The position numbers and the translations under genes are program-made. The notes beneath the pieces are model-generated. The model saw nothing but the letters and a program-made list of their open reading frames with translations. It had not been told where the DNA came from and made no database searches. A stretch of DNA of 35,761 nt. Source: Actinomycetes bacterium (GTDB lineage Bacteria; Actinomycetota; Acidimicrobiia; Acidimicrobiales; Microtrichaceae). Location: NCBI GenBank assembly GCA_023389745.1, contig JAEWED010000004.1:1-35761 (forward strand). Direction: 5' to 3'. Positions 1-8,600 of this stretch are shown piece by piece; positions within the stretch are counted from its first letter, which is position 1, and each line of letters starts with the position of its first letter.

Positions 1-398
1 CGGCGGAACGCCACGCGGTTGGCGAGCTGGTCGGCGACACCCTGGGCGATCAGCGCGGCGTCGAGCTCCGGCTGCTTGATCTCCTGGATGTTCAGCTGCA
101 CCTTCGGGTTGCCGGTGAGCTTCGTCAGGTCGGCACGCAGCTCGTCGGCCTGGGCGCCACGGCGGCCGATCACGATGCCGGGACGGGCGGTGTGCACGTC
201 GATGCGGAGACGATCGCGGGTGCGCTCGATCTCGACACGGCTGATCGCTGCGTTCGGCAGCTTGTTCATGAGGTAGTCGCGGATCTTCCAGTCCTCGATG
301 AGGTAGTCGACGTACTCCTCACGGGTGGCGAACCAGCGGGACTTCCAGTCGGTCGTGACACCGAGGCGGAAGCCGTAGGGATTGACCTTCTGACCCAT
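1..398 (-). CDS. rpsC: 30S ribosomal protein S3 (3' part beyond window edge)
   Basis: Structural protein of the small subunit head and part of the mRNA entry/helicase site. About 132 N-terminal residues are present; the rest lies left of base 1. The N-terminus MGQKVNPYGFRLGV and the KH-type segment with RPGIVIGRRG are typical of S3. The ATG shares one base with the rplV stop (TGATG), so translation is probably coupled. It is the last visible gene of the rplC-rplD-rplW-rplB-rpsS-rplV-rpsC run, the canonical S10 order. Confidence 0.97.
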   Translation of the reverse strand, partial: MGQKVNPYGFRLGVTTDWKSRWFATREEYVDYLIEDWKIRDYLMNKLPNAAISRVEIERTRDRLRIDVHTARPGIVIGRRGAQADELRADLTKLTGNPKVQLNIQEIKQPELDAALIAQGVADQLANRVAFR

Positions 399-1111
399 CA
401 GTCGTCCTTCTCTTCGGTCTCGTCCGCAGCGGCAGCGTCGTCGCCAGCCTCATCGTCGCCAGCGTCGTCGGGGGCGTCGGTCGCCTCTGCGGTGGCGTCC
501 TCGGCGATCTCCGCCGAATCGTCCGCGATGACCGCGGCGGTCGCCGCTTCGTCGATCTCGGCCTCGGCGGCCTCGGCCTCGGTCGCCTCGGCATCGACCT
601 CGGCGCTGTCCGACGTCGACTCCGCAGCGGCACCGGAACGGCTGCGCTGCACGCGGCGAGCACGATCGGCGCTCGGGCTCGAGGTGGTGCGGCCCTTGCT
701 GGCCAGGCGAGCACGCTGGGTGTCGAGCTCGGTCTGGGTGTAGCGACCGACGATCACCGTGATGTGGCAGGTGCGCTTGCGGATGCGAGTGGCACGGCCG
801 CGGGCACGGGGGCGCCAACGCTTCATGGTCGGGCCCTCGTCCGCGTAGCAGGCGGCGACGAACAGCTCATCCGGCGGGATGTCGTTGTTGTTCGCCGCGT
901 TCGCGACCGCGGAGTCCAGGACCTTGGCGACCGTCTCGGCGGCACCACGGTCGCAGAACTGCAGGATCGTGCGGGCCTCGGCGACCGACTTGCCGCGGAT
1001 GAGGTCGAGGACCTCACGCGCCTTGTAGGCCGAGAACCGGGCGTGGCGGTGGACCGCACGGACGCCGGGGCGCTCGTTGGTCTTGCGCTCGTCGAAGGTG
1101 ATGGCAGCCAT
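398..1111 (-). CDS. rplV: 50S ribosomal protein L22 with long acidic C-terminal tail
   Basis: Binds 23S rRNA and lines the exit tunnel. Residues 10-125 form the L22 core, including the basic loop PTMKRWRPRARGRATRIRKRTCH near 95-115 that reaches the tunnel constriction. The protein is 237 aa against about 110-130 aa in most bacteria. Residues 131-160 are a basic linker (ARLASKGR, DRARRVQRSR), and 163-237 are almost wholly Ala/Glu/Asp with no predicted fold. Some actinobacteria have C-terminal L22 extensions, but this acidic tail of about 75 residues is long. Start and stop codons both overlap the neighbouring genes by one base (TGATG). Confidence 0.96.
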   Translation of the reverse strand: MAAITFDERKTNERPGVRAVHRHARFSAYKAREVLDLIRGKSVAEARTILQFCDRGAAETVAKVLDSAVANAANNNDIPPDELFVAACYADEGPTMKRWRPRARGRATRIRKRTCHITVIVGRYTQTELDTQRARLASKGRTTSSPSADRARRVQRSRSGAAAESTSDSAEVDAEATEAEAAEAEIDEAATAAVIADDSAEIAEDATAEATDAPDDAGDDEAGDDAAAADETEEKDD

Positions 1112-1395
1112 CAGCGGCGTCCCTTCGCGTTCTTCTCCTGGCCGGCGTGGAACCGGAAGGTGCGGGTCGGGGCGAACTCACCGAGCTTGTGGCCGACCAT
1201 CGACTCGGTGACGTAGACGGGCACGTGCTTGCGTCCGTCGTGCACCGCGATGGTGTGGCCGATCATGTCGGGGATGATCGTCGACCGGCGTGACCAGGTC
1301 TTGATGACGGTCTTCTGGCCCTGCTCGTTGAGGACGTCCACCTTCTTGAGGAGGTGGTCGTCGACGAACGGACCCTTCTTGAGGCTGCGTGGCAT
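1111..1395 (-). CDS. rpsS: 30S ribosomal protein S19
   Basis: Protein of the small subunit head that, with S13, contacts the A-site tRNA and bridges to the large subunit. The 94-aa length and the motifs MPRSLKKGPFVDDHLL, TWSRRSTIIPDMIGHTIAVHDGRKHVPVYV and GHKLGEFAPTRTF are all diagnostic. It sits 17 nt downstream of rplB and overlaps rplV by one base. Nothing unusual was seen. Confidence 0.98.
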   Translation of the reverse strand: MPRSLKKGPFVDDHLLKKVDVLNEQGQKTVIKTWSRRSTIIPDMIGHTIAVHDGRKHVPVYVTESMVGHKLGEFAPTRTFRFHAGQEKNAKGRR

Positions 1396-1412
1396 CGGGA
1401 TCCTCGCTCAGA

Positions 1413-2249
1413 TCACCGGCGCGAGCCGCGGGTGCGGCGACGGCGGACGATCAACTTCTGGGACGGCTTGTTCTGGTCTCGGGTACGGCCCTCGGGCTTG
1501 CCCCACGGGGACACCGGATGGCGACCACCGGAGGTCTTGCCCTCGCCACCACCGTGGGGGTGGTCGACGGGGTTCATGGCCACACCGCGGGTCTGGGGGC
1601 GAACGCCCTTCCAGCGGTTGCGGCCGGCCTTGCCGACCTTGATGAGGTCGTGCTCGGAGTTGCCGACCTCGCCGACGGTGGCGCGGCAGTCGATCGGCAC
1701 GCGACGCATCTCGGTCGACGGGAGGCGCAGCGTGGCGTAGTCACCCTCACGGGCGACGAGCTGGACGCTCGAGCCGGCGGAGCGGGCCATCTTGCCGCCG
1801 CCGCCCGGCTTGAGCTCGACGTTGTGGACGACCGTACCGACGGGGATGTAGCGCAGCGCGAGGGCGTTGCCCGTGCGGATCTCTGCGCCCTGGCCGGACT
1901 GCACGGTGTCGCCCACCTGCAGGCCCTTCGGGGCGAGGATGTAGCGCTTCTCGCCGTCGACGTAGTGCAGCAGCGCGATGCGGCAGGTGCGGTTGGGGTC
2001 GTACTCGATCGAGGCGACCTTGGCGGGCACCCCGTCCTTGCGACGCTTGAAGTCGATGATGCGGTACTGCTGCTTGTGGCCACCACCGCGGTGGCGGGAG
2101 GTCTTGCGACCGTGGTTGTTGCGACCACCGGTGCGGGACTTCTTGGCGAGCAGCGACTTCTCGGGGGTCGAGGTCGTGATCTCGGCGAAGTCGGAGACCG
2201 TCTGGAACCGACGGCCGGGGCTGGTGGGCTTGCGCTTGCGGACAGCCAT
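1413..2249 (-). CDS. rplB: 50S ribosomal protein L2
   Basis: Primary 23S rRNA-binding protein near the peptidyl transferase centre. It is 278 aa with the hallmark VDHPHGGGEGK segment at 228-238; His230 matches the conserved His229 of E. coli. The start was set at ATG 2249 (MAVRKRKPTSPG), the usual N-terminus. A GTG two codons upstream at 2255 overlaps the rplW stop as GTGA and could also be used. The gene is the fourth in the rplC transcription unit. Confidence 0.98.
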   Translation of the reverse strand: MAVRKRKPTSPGRRFQTVSDFAEITTSTPEKSLLAKKSRTGGRNNHGRKTSRHRGGGHKQQYRIIDFKRRKDGVPAKVASIEYDPNRTCRIALLHYVDGEKRYILAPKGLQVGDTVQSGQGAEIRTGNALALRYIPVGTVVHNVELKPGGGGKMARSAGSSVQLVAREGDYATLRLPSTEMRRVPIDCRATVGEVGNSEHDLIKVGKAGRNRWKGVRPQTRGVAMNPVDHPHGGGEGKTSGGRHPVSPWGKPEGRTRDQNKPSQKLIVRRRRTRGSRR

Positions 2250-2251
2250 GG

Positions 2252-2551
2252 TCACTTCACCTCGAACAGGTCGATCTGGTCGCCAGCCTCGGAGAGGGTG
2301 ACGATGGCACGCTTCACGTCGGCGCGGGAGCCGAAGGTGGGCGCACGACGGTTGCGCTTGCGCTTGCCCTTGCGGTTGAGCGTGTTCACGCTGGTGACCT
2401 TCACGCCGGGCCAGATGGCCTGGACGGCGTCACGGATCTCGGGCTTCGACGCCGACGGGGCGACCTCGAAGGTGTAGACGCCCTGGTCGAGCAGCGCGTA
2501 GGACTTCTCGCTCACGACCGGGCGGAGGATGACGTCGCGGGGGTCCTTCAT
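2252..2551 (-). CDS. rplW: 50S ribosomal protein L23
   Basis: Protein at the polypeptide exit that docks trigger factor and SRP. It is 99 aa with the family start KDPRDVILRPVVSEKSY, the central basic loop NRKGKRKRNRRAPTFGSRADVKRA and an acidic C-terminus. The ATG overlaps the rplD stop as ATGA, implying coupled translation. The next gene, rplB, begins two bases after its stop. Confidence 0.97.
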   Translation of the reverse strand: MKDPRDVILRPVVSEKSYALLDQGVYTFEVAPSASKPEIRDAVQAIWPGVKVTSVNTLNRKGKRKRNRRAPTFGSRADVKRAIVTLSEAGDQIDLFEVK

Positions 2552-3183
2552 GATGCGACCTCCGCCGCGCTCTTGTCGGCAGCGGGCAGCGTCTGCTCGC
2601 TGAACACCACGTAGTCGCTGACGAGCACGTCGTAGGTGTTGAGCTCGCCGGGCGAGATCACGTGCACGTCGCTGAGGTTGCGGAAGCTCTTGTTCGCCGC
2701 GGTGTCGGTCGGATCGATCACCACGAGCGCACGACCGGTGACGCCGAGCGCCGAGAGGGCTGCCGAGGCGGCCTTCGTGCTGGGGGCGTCGAAGTCCCAG
2801 GCCTGCACGACGACGACCTTGTCGTCGGCCGCACGGTCCGACAGCGCGGAGCGCAGTGCGAGACGCTTCATCTTCTTGGGCGTCTTCTGGTCGTACTTGC
2901 GGGGCTTCGGGCCGAGGGCCACGCCACCGCCACGCCACTGCGGCGCACGGATGGTGCCGGCGCGTGCGCGGCCGGTGCCCTTCTGCTTGTACGGCTTGGC
3001 GCCGCCGCCGGAGACCTCGGAGCGGGTCTTCGTCGACTGGGTGCCGGCACGCTTGGCGGCGAGCTGGGCCACGACGACCTGGTGCATGACCGGGACGTTC
3101 GGCTCGATGCCGAAGATCTCGTCGGAGAGCGACACGGTGCCCTTGTCGGCGCCGGCGCTGGTGCGCAGGGTCACGTCGGGCAT
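2548..3183 (-). CDS. rplD: 50S ribosomal protein L4
   Basis: Large-subunit protein whose extended loop reaches the exit tunnel. In enterobacteria it also autoregulates the S10 operon by binding the leader RNA. It is 211 aa. The loop with TRSEVSGGGAKPYKQKGTGRARAG is at about 50-73 and the globular domain ends with the usual beta/alpha C-terminus. The start was chosen at ATG 3183 (MPDVTLRTSAG), whose codon overlaps the rplC stop (TGATG). The open frame continues upstream only as an out-of-frame shadow of rplC. L4 is a candidate effector for the structured leader upstream of rplC. Confidence 0.97.
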   Translation of the reverse strand: MPDVTLRTSAGADKGTVSLSDEIFGIEPNVPVMHQVVVAQLAAKRAGTQSTKTRSEVSGGGAKPYKQKGTGRARAGTIRAPQWRGGGVALGPKPRKYDQKTPKKMKRLALRSALSDRAADDKVVVVQAWDFDAPSTKAASAALSALGVTGRALVVIDPTDTAANKSFRNLSDVHVISPGELNTYDVLVSDYVVFSEQTLPAADKSAAEVAS

Positions 3184-3842
3184 CAGGATGCACCTCCCTC
3201 GGCGACGCGGGCCTTGACCCCGTCGCGGATGACGACCACGCCACCCCGCGGTCCGGGCACGGAGCCACGGACCAGGATGACCTGCTGTTCGGGGTCGGCC
3301 TGGACGACCTCGAGGTTCAGGGTGGTCACCTGGTCGGCGCCCATGCGGCCGGCCATGCGCATTCCCTTGAACACCCGGGACGGCGTCGCGCACTGCCCGA
3401 CGGCGCCGGGCTTGCGGTGCACGCGGTGGGCACCGTGCGACGCGGGCGCACCGGCGAAGCCGTGACGCTTCATGGCGCCGGCGAAGCCCTTGCCCTTGCT
3501 GACCGCGGTCACGTCGACCTTGTCACCGGCGGAGAAGATGTCGGCGGCGATCTCCTGGCCGACCGAGAACTCCGAGGTGTCGTCGAGGCGCAGCTCGAGC
3601 AGGCGGACGCCCGGGTCGACGCCGGCGGCGGCGTACTGCCCGGCCATCGGCTTGTTCAGCTTGCGGGCGTCGCGGTGCCCGTAGGTCACCTGCAGCGCGC
3701 TGTACCCGTCCCGTTCCTGGGTGCGGAGCTGGACGACCCTGGCCGGCGCGACGCGCAGCACGGTGACGGGCACGACGTTGTTGGCGTCGTCCCACACCTG
3801 GGTCATGCCCAGCTTCTCTCCTACGATTGCCTTCTTCGCCAT
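3183..3842 (-). CDS. rplC: 50S ribosomal protein L3
   Basis: Early-assembly 23S rRNA-binding protein. It is 219 aa with MAKKAIVGEKLGMTQVWDD at the start and the loop RHGFAGAPASHGAHRVHRKPGAVGQCATPSRVFKGMRMAGRMG at about 140-180, whose tip approaches the peptidyl transferase centre. Start ATG 3842 follows AAAGGA at 3853-3858 with about 10 nt spacing. The frame is open to 3917, but that extension lies in the structured leader and is not expected to be translated. It is the first gene of its own transcription unit, separated from rpsJ by 347 nt. Confidence 0.97.
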   Translation of the reverse strand: MAKKAIVGEKLGMTQVWDDANNVVPVTVLRVAPARVVQLRTQERDGYSALQVTYGHRDARKLNKPMAGQYAAAGVDPGVRLLELRLDDTSEFSVGQEIAADIFSAGDKVDVTAVSKGKGFAGAMKRHGFAGAPASHGAHRVHRKPGAVGQCATPSRVFKGMRMAGRMGADQVTTLNLEVVQADPEQQVILVRGSVPGPRGGVVVIRDGVKARVAEGGAS

Positions 3843-4101
3843 GGTGGCTGTGTCCTTTGGCGTGGTCCGTCGGCCTGCCCGTCGATCGGGGATCCGATCC
3901 ACAGAGATGCCGCTCACGCGAGCGCTCCGCTCAGGGAAACCTGGCGGAGCGACGTCTCGGTTGTGCCGAGCGGTTCCGGTCCGAGGAAATCGGACCGGCC
4001 TGCACGGACGTCGATTGATGCAGACTCCGCTGCTGTCGCCTGCTGTTCGCTGGGCGCCGGAGCGGAGGGAATCCCATGAGCGACAGTTCGCTCATGACGA
4101 C
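3843..4101 (-). promoter_or_regulatory. Structured RNA leader of the rplC operon (new candidate)
   Basis: About 260 nt between a putative start site near 4101 and the rplC ATG, with no gene. In transcript order the inverted repeats are: 4096-4075 (9-bp perfect arms, 4-nt loop), 4067-4025 (7-bp arms, long loop), 3998-3976 (9-bp perfect arms, loop UUUCC), 3970-3956 (5-bp arms), 3950-3924 (7+4 bp with a one-base bulge, loop UUUC) and 3899-3884 (6-bp perfect arms, 4-nt loop). The ribosome binding site AAAGGA follows. So many perfect stems in one untranslated region suggest a cis-regulatory leader bound by L3, L4 or another operon product. I do not recognise it as a named family. Confidence 0.7.
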
Positions 4102-4107
4102 CGGGAG

Positions 4108-4136
4108 AGACTAACAGCGCTCCCCCGGTTGACCAA
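4108..4136 (-). promoter_or_regulatory. Promoter for rplC operon
   Basis: On the minus strand, -35 TTGGTC (4136-4131), a 17-bp spacer and -10 TAGTCT (4113-4108). It lies just past the rpsJ stop and 5 nt before the first leader hairpin. The match to the sigma-A-type consensus is good and the same pattern precedes other units in this window. Confidence 0.6.
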
Positions 4137-4140
4137 ATCC

Positions 4141-4161
4141 TCCGCTGCGGTGGCAGCCGGA
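4141..4161 (-). terminator. Possible weak terminator after rpsJ
   Basis: A short hairpin with 4-bp arms CTGC/GCAG around GGTG, extended past one bulged base by TCCG/CGGA. On the minus strand it is followed by GGATTT. It is weaker than the other terminators here, but it sits between rpsJ and the rplC promoter, where a boundary would be expected. Confidence 0.35.
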
Positions 4162-4189
4162 GGGTGGTGGCCGGTTCAGGGGTGCCGGG

Positions 4190-4510
4190 TCAGGCGTCCT
4201 GGATCTTGATCTCGATGTCGACACCCGCCGGGAGGTCCAGGCGCTGGAGCGAATCGACCGTCTTGGGGGACGGCTCGATGATGTCGATCAGGCGCTTGTG
4301 GATGCGCATCTCGAAGTGCTCGCGGGAGTCCTTGTCCTTGTGCGGGGACCGGATGACCGTGAAGCGGTGCTTCTCGGTCGGCAGCGGCACCGGGCCACGG
4401 ACCTGGGCCTGGGTGCGGGTCACCGTCTCGACGATCTTCTTCGTCGACTGGTCGATGACCTCGTGGTCGTAGGCCTTGAGCCGGATCCGGATCTTCTGTT
4501 CTGCTGCCAT
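4190..4510 (-). CDS. rpsJ: 30S ribosomal protein S10
   Basis: Small-subunit protein, also the NusE subunit of antitermination complexes. It is 106 aa; the motifs IRIRLKAYDHEVID, PVPLPTEKHRFTVIRSPHKDKDSREHFEMRIHKR and VDIEIKI are canonical. Start ATG 4510 has GAGGAGC about 7 nt upstream. It has its own candidate promoter and is followed by a 347-nt gap before rplC, so it may be a one-gene unit rather than the first gene of the S10 operon. Confidence 0.98.
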   Translation of the reverse strand: MAAEQKIRIRLKAYDHEVIDQSTKKIVETVTRTQAQVRGPVPLPTEKHRFTVIRSPHKDKDSREHFEMRIHKRLIDIIEPSPKTVDSLQRLDLPAGVDIEIKIQDA

Positions 4511-4603
4511 GGCGGTTGCTCCTCGCTGGCGCTGCCCGGACCGGGCGGCGGGGTCATCGACTTCTCAAGATGCTCGCCGCGATCGTCCGCGGCACGGAGG
4601 ACG

Positions 4604-4633
4604 AACCTAGTGCTGCAGCACGAGGTCCGCCAA
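4604..4633 (-). promoter_or_regulatory. Promoter for rpsJ
   Basis: Minus-strand -35 TTGGCG (4633-4628), 18-bp spacer, -10 TAGGTT (4609-4604). The predicted start near 4597 gives a leader of about 87 nt before the rpsJ ribosome binding site. No strong structure was seen in that short leader. Confidence 0.5.
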
Positions 4634-4642
4634 TCGCTCCCC

Positions 4643-4676
4643 ACGGAGCCGGCGGGAGCCCGGGGAGCGGCTCCGT
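4643..4676 (-). terminator. Terminator downstream of the DUF4333 gene
   Basis: Perfect 9-bp inverted repeat ACGGAGCCG (4643-4651) / CGGCTCCGT (4668-4676) with a 16-nt GC-rich loop, 15 bases past the DUF4333 stop codon and just upstream of the rpsJ promoter. There is no U-tract, as is common for actinobacterial terminators. Confidence 0.55.
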
Positions 4677-4691
4677 GCGCGGGCTCCGGGC

Positions 4692-5027
4692 TCAGCTCCC
4701 CGAGGGGGTGTCGTCCACCTGGACGTCGAACTTCACGTCGTCGCCGTCGACCGAGGTCACCTTGATCTGGACCGGGTACACGTCCTCGTCACCGTCGACG
4801 CTGAGCTCGCAGGTGAGGGTGGCGCCGACCTCGGCCTCGAGATCGTCCGGGCAGTCGATGTTGGGCAGCTCGTCGGTTCCGACCTGCGCCGCCAGCTCGG
4901 TCGCGGCGACCTTCTCGACCTCGGCCTCGTCGACCGCGCCGGGTCCCGTCGAACAGCCGACGAGGGCGGCACCAGCGGCGAGGGCGAGCAGCGTGCGGCG
5001 GAGGGGGAGCTGGGAGGAAGTGCGCAT
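4692..5027 (-). CDS. DUF4333 lipoprotein inserted between tuf and rpsJ
   Basis: Small secreted lipoprotein of 111 aa. The N-terminus has Arg residues, a hydrophobic stretch LLALAAGAALVG and a lipobox Cys at residue 25 (ALVGC), so it should be lipid-anchored outside the membrane. Residues 55-105 (NIDCPDDLEAEVGATLTCEL, then a beta pattern ending VKFDVQV) match the two-cysteine DUF4333 fold of actinobacterial cell-envelope proteins. The function is unknown. The start was chosen at ATG 5027, directly before the signal peptide. It is co-oriented with its neighbours, but hairpins flank it on both sides, so it is probably its own unit. Confidence 0.8.
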   Translation of the reverse strand: MRTSSQLPLRRTLLALAAGAALVGCSTGPGAVDEAEVEKVAATELAAQVGTDELPNIDCPDDLEAEVGATLTCELSVDGDEDVYPVQIKVTSVDGDDVKFDVQVDDTPSGS

Positions 5028-5093
5028 GGGCGCACCGTAGCGGCACCCGCGGCCGTGACGTCGCTCCCCCGCCCGCATGCCTGGGCGAGAACA

Positions 5094-5121
5094 CGAAGGG
5101 CGCCCCGAGGGGCGCCCTTCG
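5094..5121 (-). terminator. tuf terminator, distal hairpin
   Basis: Perfect 13-bp inverted repeat (arms 5094-5106 and 5109-5121, starting CGAAGGGCG) with only GA between the arms. It lies 34 bases downstream of the tuf stop. No U-tract follows. The geometry is nearly the same as the rpoC terminator. Confidence 0.75.
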
Positions 5122-5130
5122 CACGATGTT

Positions 5131-5148
5131 CCCGCTCTCATGAGCGGG
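5131..5148 (-). terminator. tuf terminator, proximal hairpin
   Basis: Perfect 7-bp inverted repeat CCCGCTC / GAGCGGG around a 4-nt loop, 7 bases after the tuf stop. Together with the 13-bp hairpin next to it, it forms a double terminator. Confidence 0.65.
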
Positions 5149-5154
5149 CAGCGA

Positions 5155-6342
<1,188 letters not shown>

Positions 6343-6435
6343 TGTGGCTTGCCTTTCGTGAACTGCTACTTCGTGATGTTGTTGGTGGAAGTTGGGGATG
6401 CCTGATCCGCGACGTGGGTCAGGAGCAGACGTCCG

Positions 6436-6456
6436 AGATTAGTGCCGCAACGGCAC
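6436..6456 (-). promoter_or_regulatory. Possible tuf promoter (-10) with adjoining hairpin
   Basis: In the fusA-tuf gap a perfect hairpin GTGCCG / CGGCAC with loop CAA (6442-6456) is directly followed on the minus strand by TAATCT (6441-6436), a good -10. No convincing -35 lies 16-19 bp upstream. The hairpin could attenuate fusA read-through while the -10 serves tuf. Confidence 0.35.
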
Positions 6457-6464
6457 CAGGGCGA

Positions 6465-8561
6465 TCACTGCCCGTTGACGCGGGCGACGATCTCCTCCTG
6501 CACGTTGCGCGGAGTCTGCTGGTAGCTGTGGAACTGCATCGTGTAGGTCGCACGGCCCTGGGTCTTGGACCGCAGATCGGTGGAGTAGCCGAACATCTCG
6601 GCCAGGGGCACCTCGGCGGAGACCACCTGCATGTTGCCGCGCTGCTCCATCTGGCCCACCTTGCCTCGGCGGGAGTTGAGGTCGCCGATGACGTCGCCCA
6701 TGTAGTCCTCGGGGGTGACGACCTCGACGGCCATGATCGGCTCGAGCAGGACCGGCGACGCCTTGCGCACGGCCTCCTTGAAGCCCATCGTGCCGGCGAT
6801 CTTGAACGCCATCTCCGAGGAGTCGACGTCGTGGTAGTCACCGTCGAGCAGGCGGACCTTGACGTCGACCATCGGGTAGCCGGCGAGCGTGCCGTTGGTC
6901 ATGGCGTCGACGACACCGTGACCGACCGAGGGGATGTACTCCTTCGGGATGCGACCGCCGGTGATCTCGTCGGAGAACTCGTAGCCGCCGCCGGGGCCTG
7001 CGGGCTCGAGGGCGATGACGATCTTGGCGTACTGACCGGTACCACCCGTCTGCTTCTTGTGCAGGTAGGTGTGGCTGTCGATCGTCGAGGTGATGGTCTC
7101 GCGGTAGGCCACCTGCGGCTTGCCCACGGTCGCCTCGACCTTGAACTCGCGCATCATGCGGTCGACGAGCACCTCGAGGTGCAGCTCGCCCATGCCGGCG
7201 ATCAGGGTCTGCGCGGTCTCCTCGTCGGTCTTGACGCGGAAGGTCGGGTCCTCCTCGGACAGCGCGTAGAGGGCCTTGGACATCTTGTCCTGGTCGGCCT
7301 TCGTCTTCGGCTCCACGGCGACCTGGATCACCGGCTCGGGGAACTCGAGGCTCTCGAGCGTGATCGGGTTGGCCGGATCCGAGAGCGTGTCACCGGTGCG
7401 GGTGTCCTTGAGGCCGATGCCGGCGACGATGTCGCCCGCGTACACGGCTTCCTGCTCGATCTGCTCGTTCGCGTGCATCTCGAGCACGCGGCCGATGCGC
7501 TCCTTGTTGCCGGAGCGGCTGTTGAGGACGGTGCCGCCCTTCTCGAGCGTGCCGGAGTAGACGCGGAAGTAGGTGAGCTTGCCGACGTGCGGCGCGGTCA
7601 TGATCTTGAACGCAAGGGCCGAGAACGGCTCGTTGGCGTTCGGCTTGCGCTCGATCTCCTCGCCCTTCTTGTCGGTCCCGACGACGGGGGGCAGCTCGGC
7701 CGGCGACGGCATGTACCAGCAGATCGCGTTGAGCAGGGGCTGCACGCCCTTGTTCTTGAACGAGGTGCCGTTGAGCACCGGCACGACGCCGTGGTTCAGG
7801 GTCGCGTCGCGGATCGCTTCGCGCACCTCTGCGGGCGAGATGTCCTCGCCCTCGAGGTACTTCTCCATGATCGTGTCGTTGTGGGTGCCCAGGACGTCCA
7901 TGAGCGCCTCGCGGTACTCCTCGGCCTGGTCGGCGAGCTCGGCGGGGATCTCGACCTCGTCCCAGCTGGCGCCGAGCTCTTCGCCGCTCCAGATCCAGGC
8001 GGTCATCGTGACCAGATCGACGATGCCCTTGTAGTCCGACTCGGAGCCGATGGGCAGCTGCAGGACCGCGACGTTCTCGGTCAGGCGATCCTTGATGGAC
8101 GCGAGCGCCCGGAAGAAGTCGGCGCCGGTGCGGTCCATCTTGTTGACGAAGCACATGCGGGGCACGTCGTAGCTGTCGGCCTGGCGCCAGACCGTCTCGG
8201 TCTGGGGCTCGACGCCGGCGACGCCGTCGAACACCGCGACGGCGCCGTCGAGCACGCGCAAGGAGCGCTCGACCTCGACGGTGAAGTCGACGTGTCCCGG
8301 TGTGTCGATGATCTGGATGCGGTGCTCGACCTTGTTGACCGTGTCGGTCCAGAAGGCAGTGGTCGCAGCGGACGTGATCGTGATGCCACGCTCCTGCTCC
8401 TGCTCCATCCAGTCCATGGTCGCGGCACCGTCGTGGACCTCACCGATCTTGTAGCTCTTGCCGGTGTAGTAGAGGATCCGCTCCGTGGTGGTGGTCTTGC
8501 CGGCATCGATGTGGGCCATGATGCCGATGTTGCGGGTGCGGTCGAGCGGGAACTGAGCCAT
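6465..8561 (-). CDS. fusA: Elongation factor G
   Basis: Translocation GTPase of 698 aa, the standard length. P-loop AHIDAGKT is at 16-23, then the G2 element RGITITSAATT, DTPGH, NKMDRTGAD (G4), and the domain IV tip region HKKQTGGTGQYAK. The C-terminal domain V has RRGKVGQMEQRGNMQVVSAEVPLAEMFGYSTDLRS, typical of bacterial EF-G. The gene lies 39 nt after rpsG in the rpsL-rpsG-fusA unit and 122 nt before tuf. No fusidic-acid resistance signature was looked for beyond general conservation. Confidence 0.98.
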   Translation of the reverse strand: MAQFPLDRTRNIGIMAHIDAGKTTTTERILYYTGKSYKIGEVHDGAATMDWMEQEQERGITITSAATTAFWTDTVNKVEHRIQIIDTPGHVDFTVEVERSLRVLDGAVAVFDGVAGVEPQTETVWRQADSYDVPRMCFVNKMDRTGADFFRALASIKDRLTENVAVLQLPIGSESDYKGIVDLVTMTAWIWSGEELGASWDEVEIPAELADQAEEYREALMDVLGTHNDTIMEKYLEGEDISPAEVREAIRDATLNHGVVPVLNGTSFKNKGVQPLLNAICWYMPSPAELPPVVGTDKKGEEIERKPNANEPFSALAFKIMTAPHVGKLTYFRVYSGTLEKGGTVLNSRSGNKERIGRVLEMHANEQIEQEAVYAGDIVAGIGLKDTRTGDTLSDPANPITLESLEFPEPVIQVAVEPKTKADQDKMSKALYALSEEDPTFRVKTDEETAQTLIAGMGELHLEVLVDRMMREFKVEATVGKPQVAYRETITSTIDSHTYLHKKQTGGTGQYAKIVIALEPAGPGGGYEFSDEITGGRIPKEYIPSVGHGVVDAMTNGTLAGYPMVDVKVRLLDGDYHDVDSSEMAFKIAGTMGFKEAVRKASPVLLEPIMAVEVVTPEDYMGDVIGDLNSRRGKVGQMEQRGNMQVVSAEVPLAEMFGYSTDLRSKTQGRATYTMQFHSYQQTPRNVQEEIVARVNGQ

Positions 8562-8600
8562 CGTCTTCTCGTCGTCTCTGGGGTGGTCGGGGGTGTGGGA

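Noticed and set aside
3843..3917. Upstream extension of rplC
   Set aside because: The added residues are not found in L3 and lie in the structured leader; ATG 3842 has a ribosome binding site.
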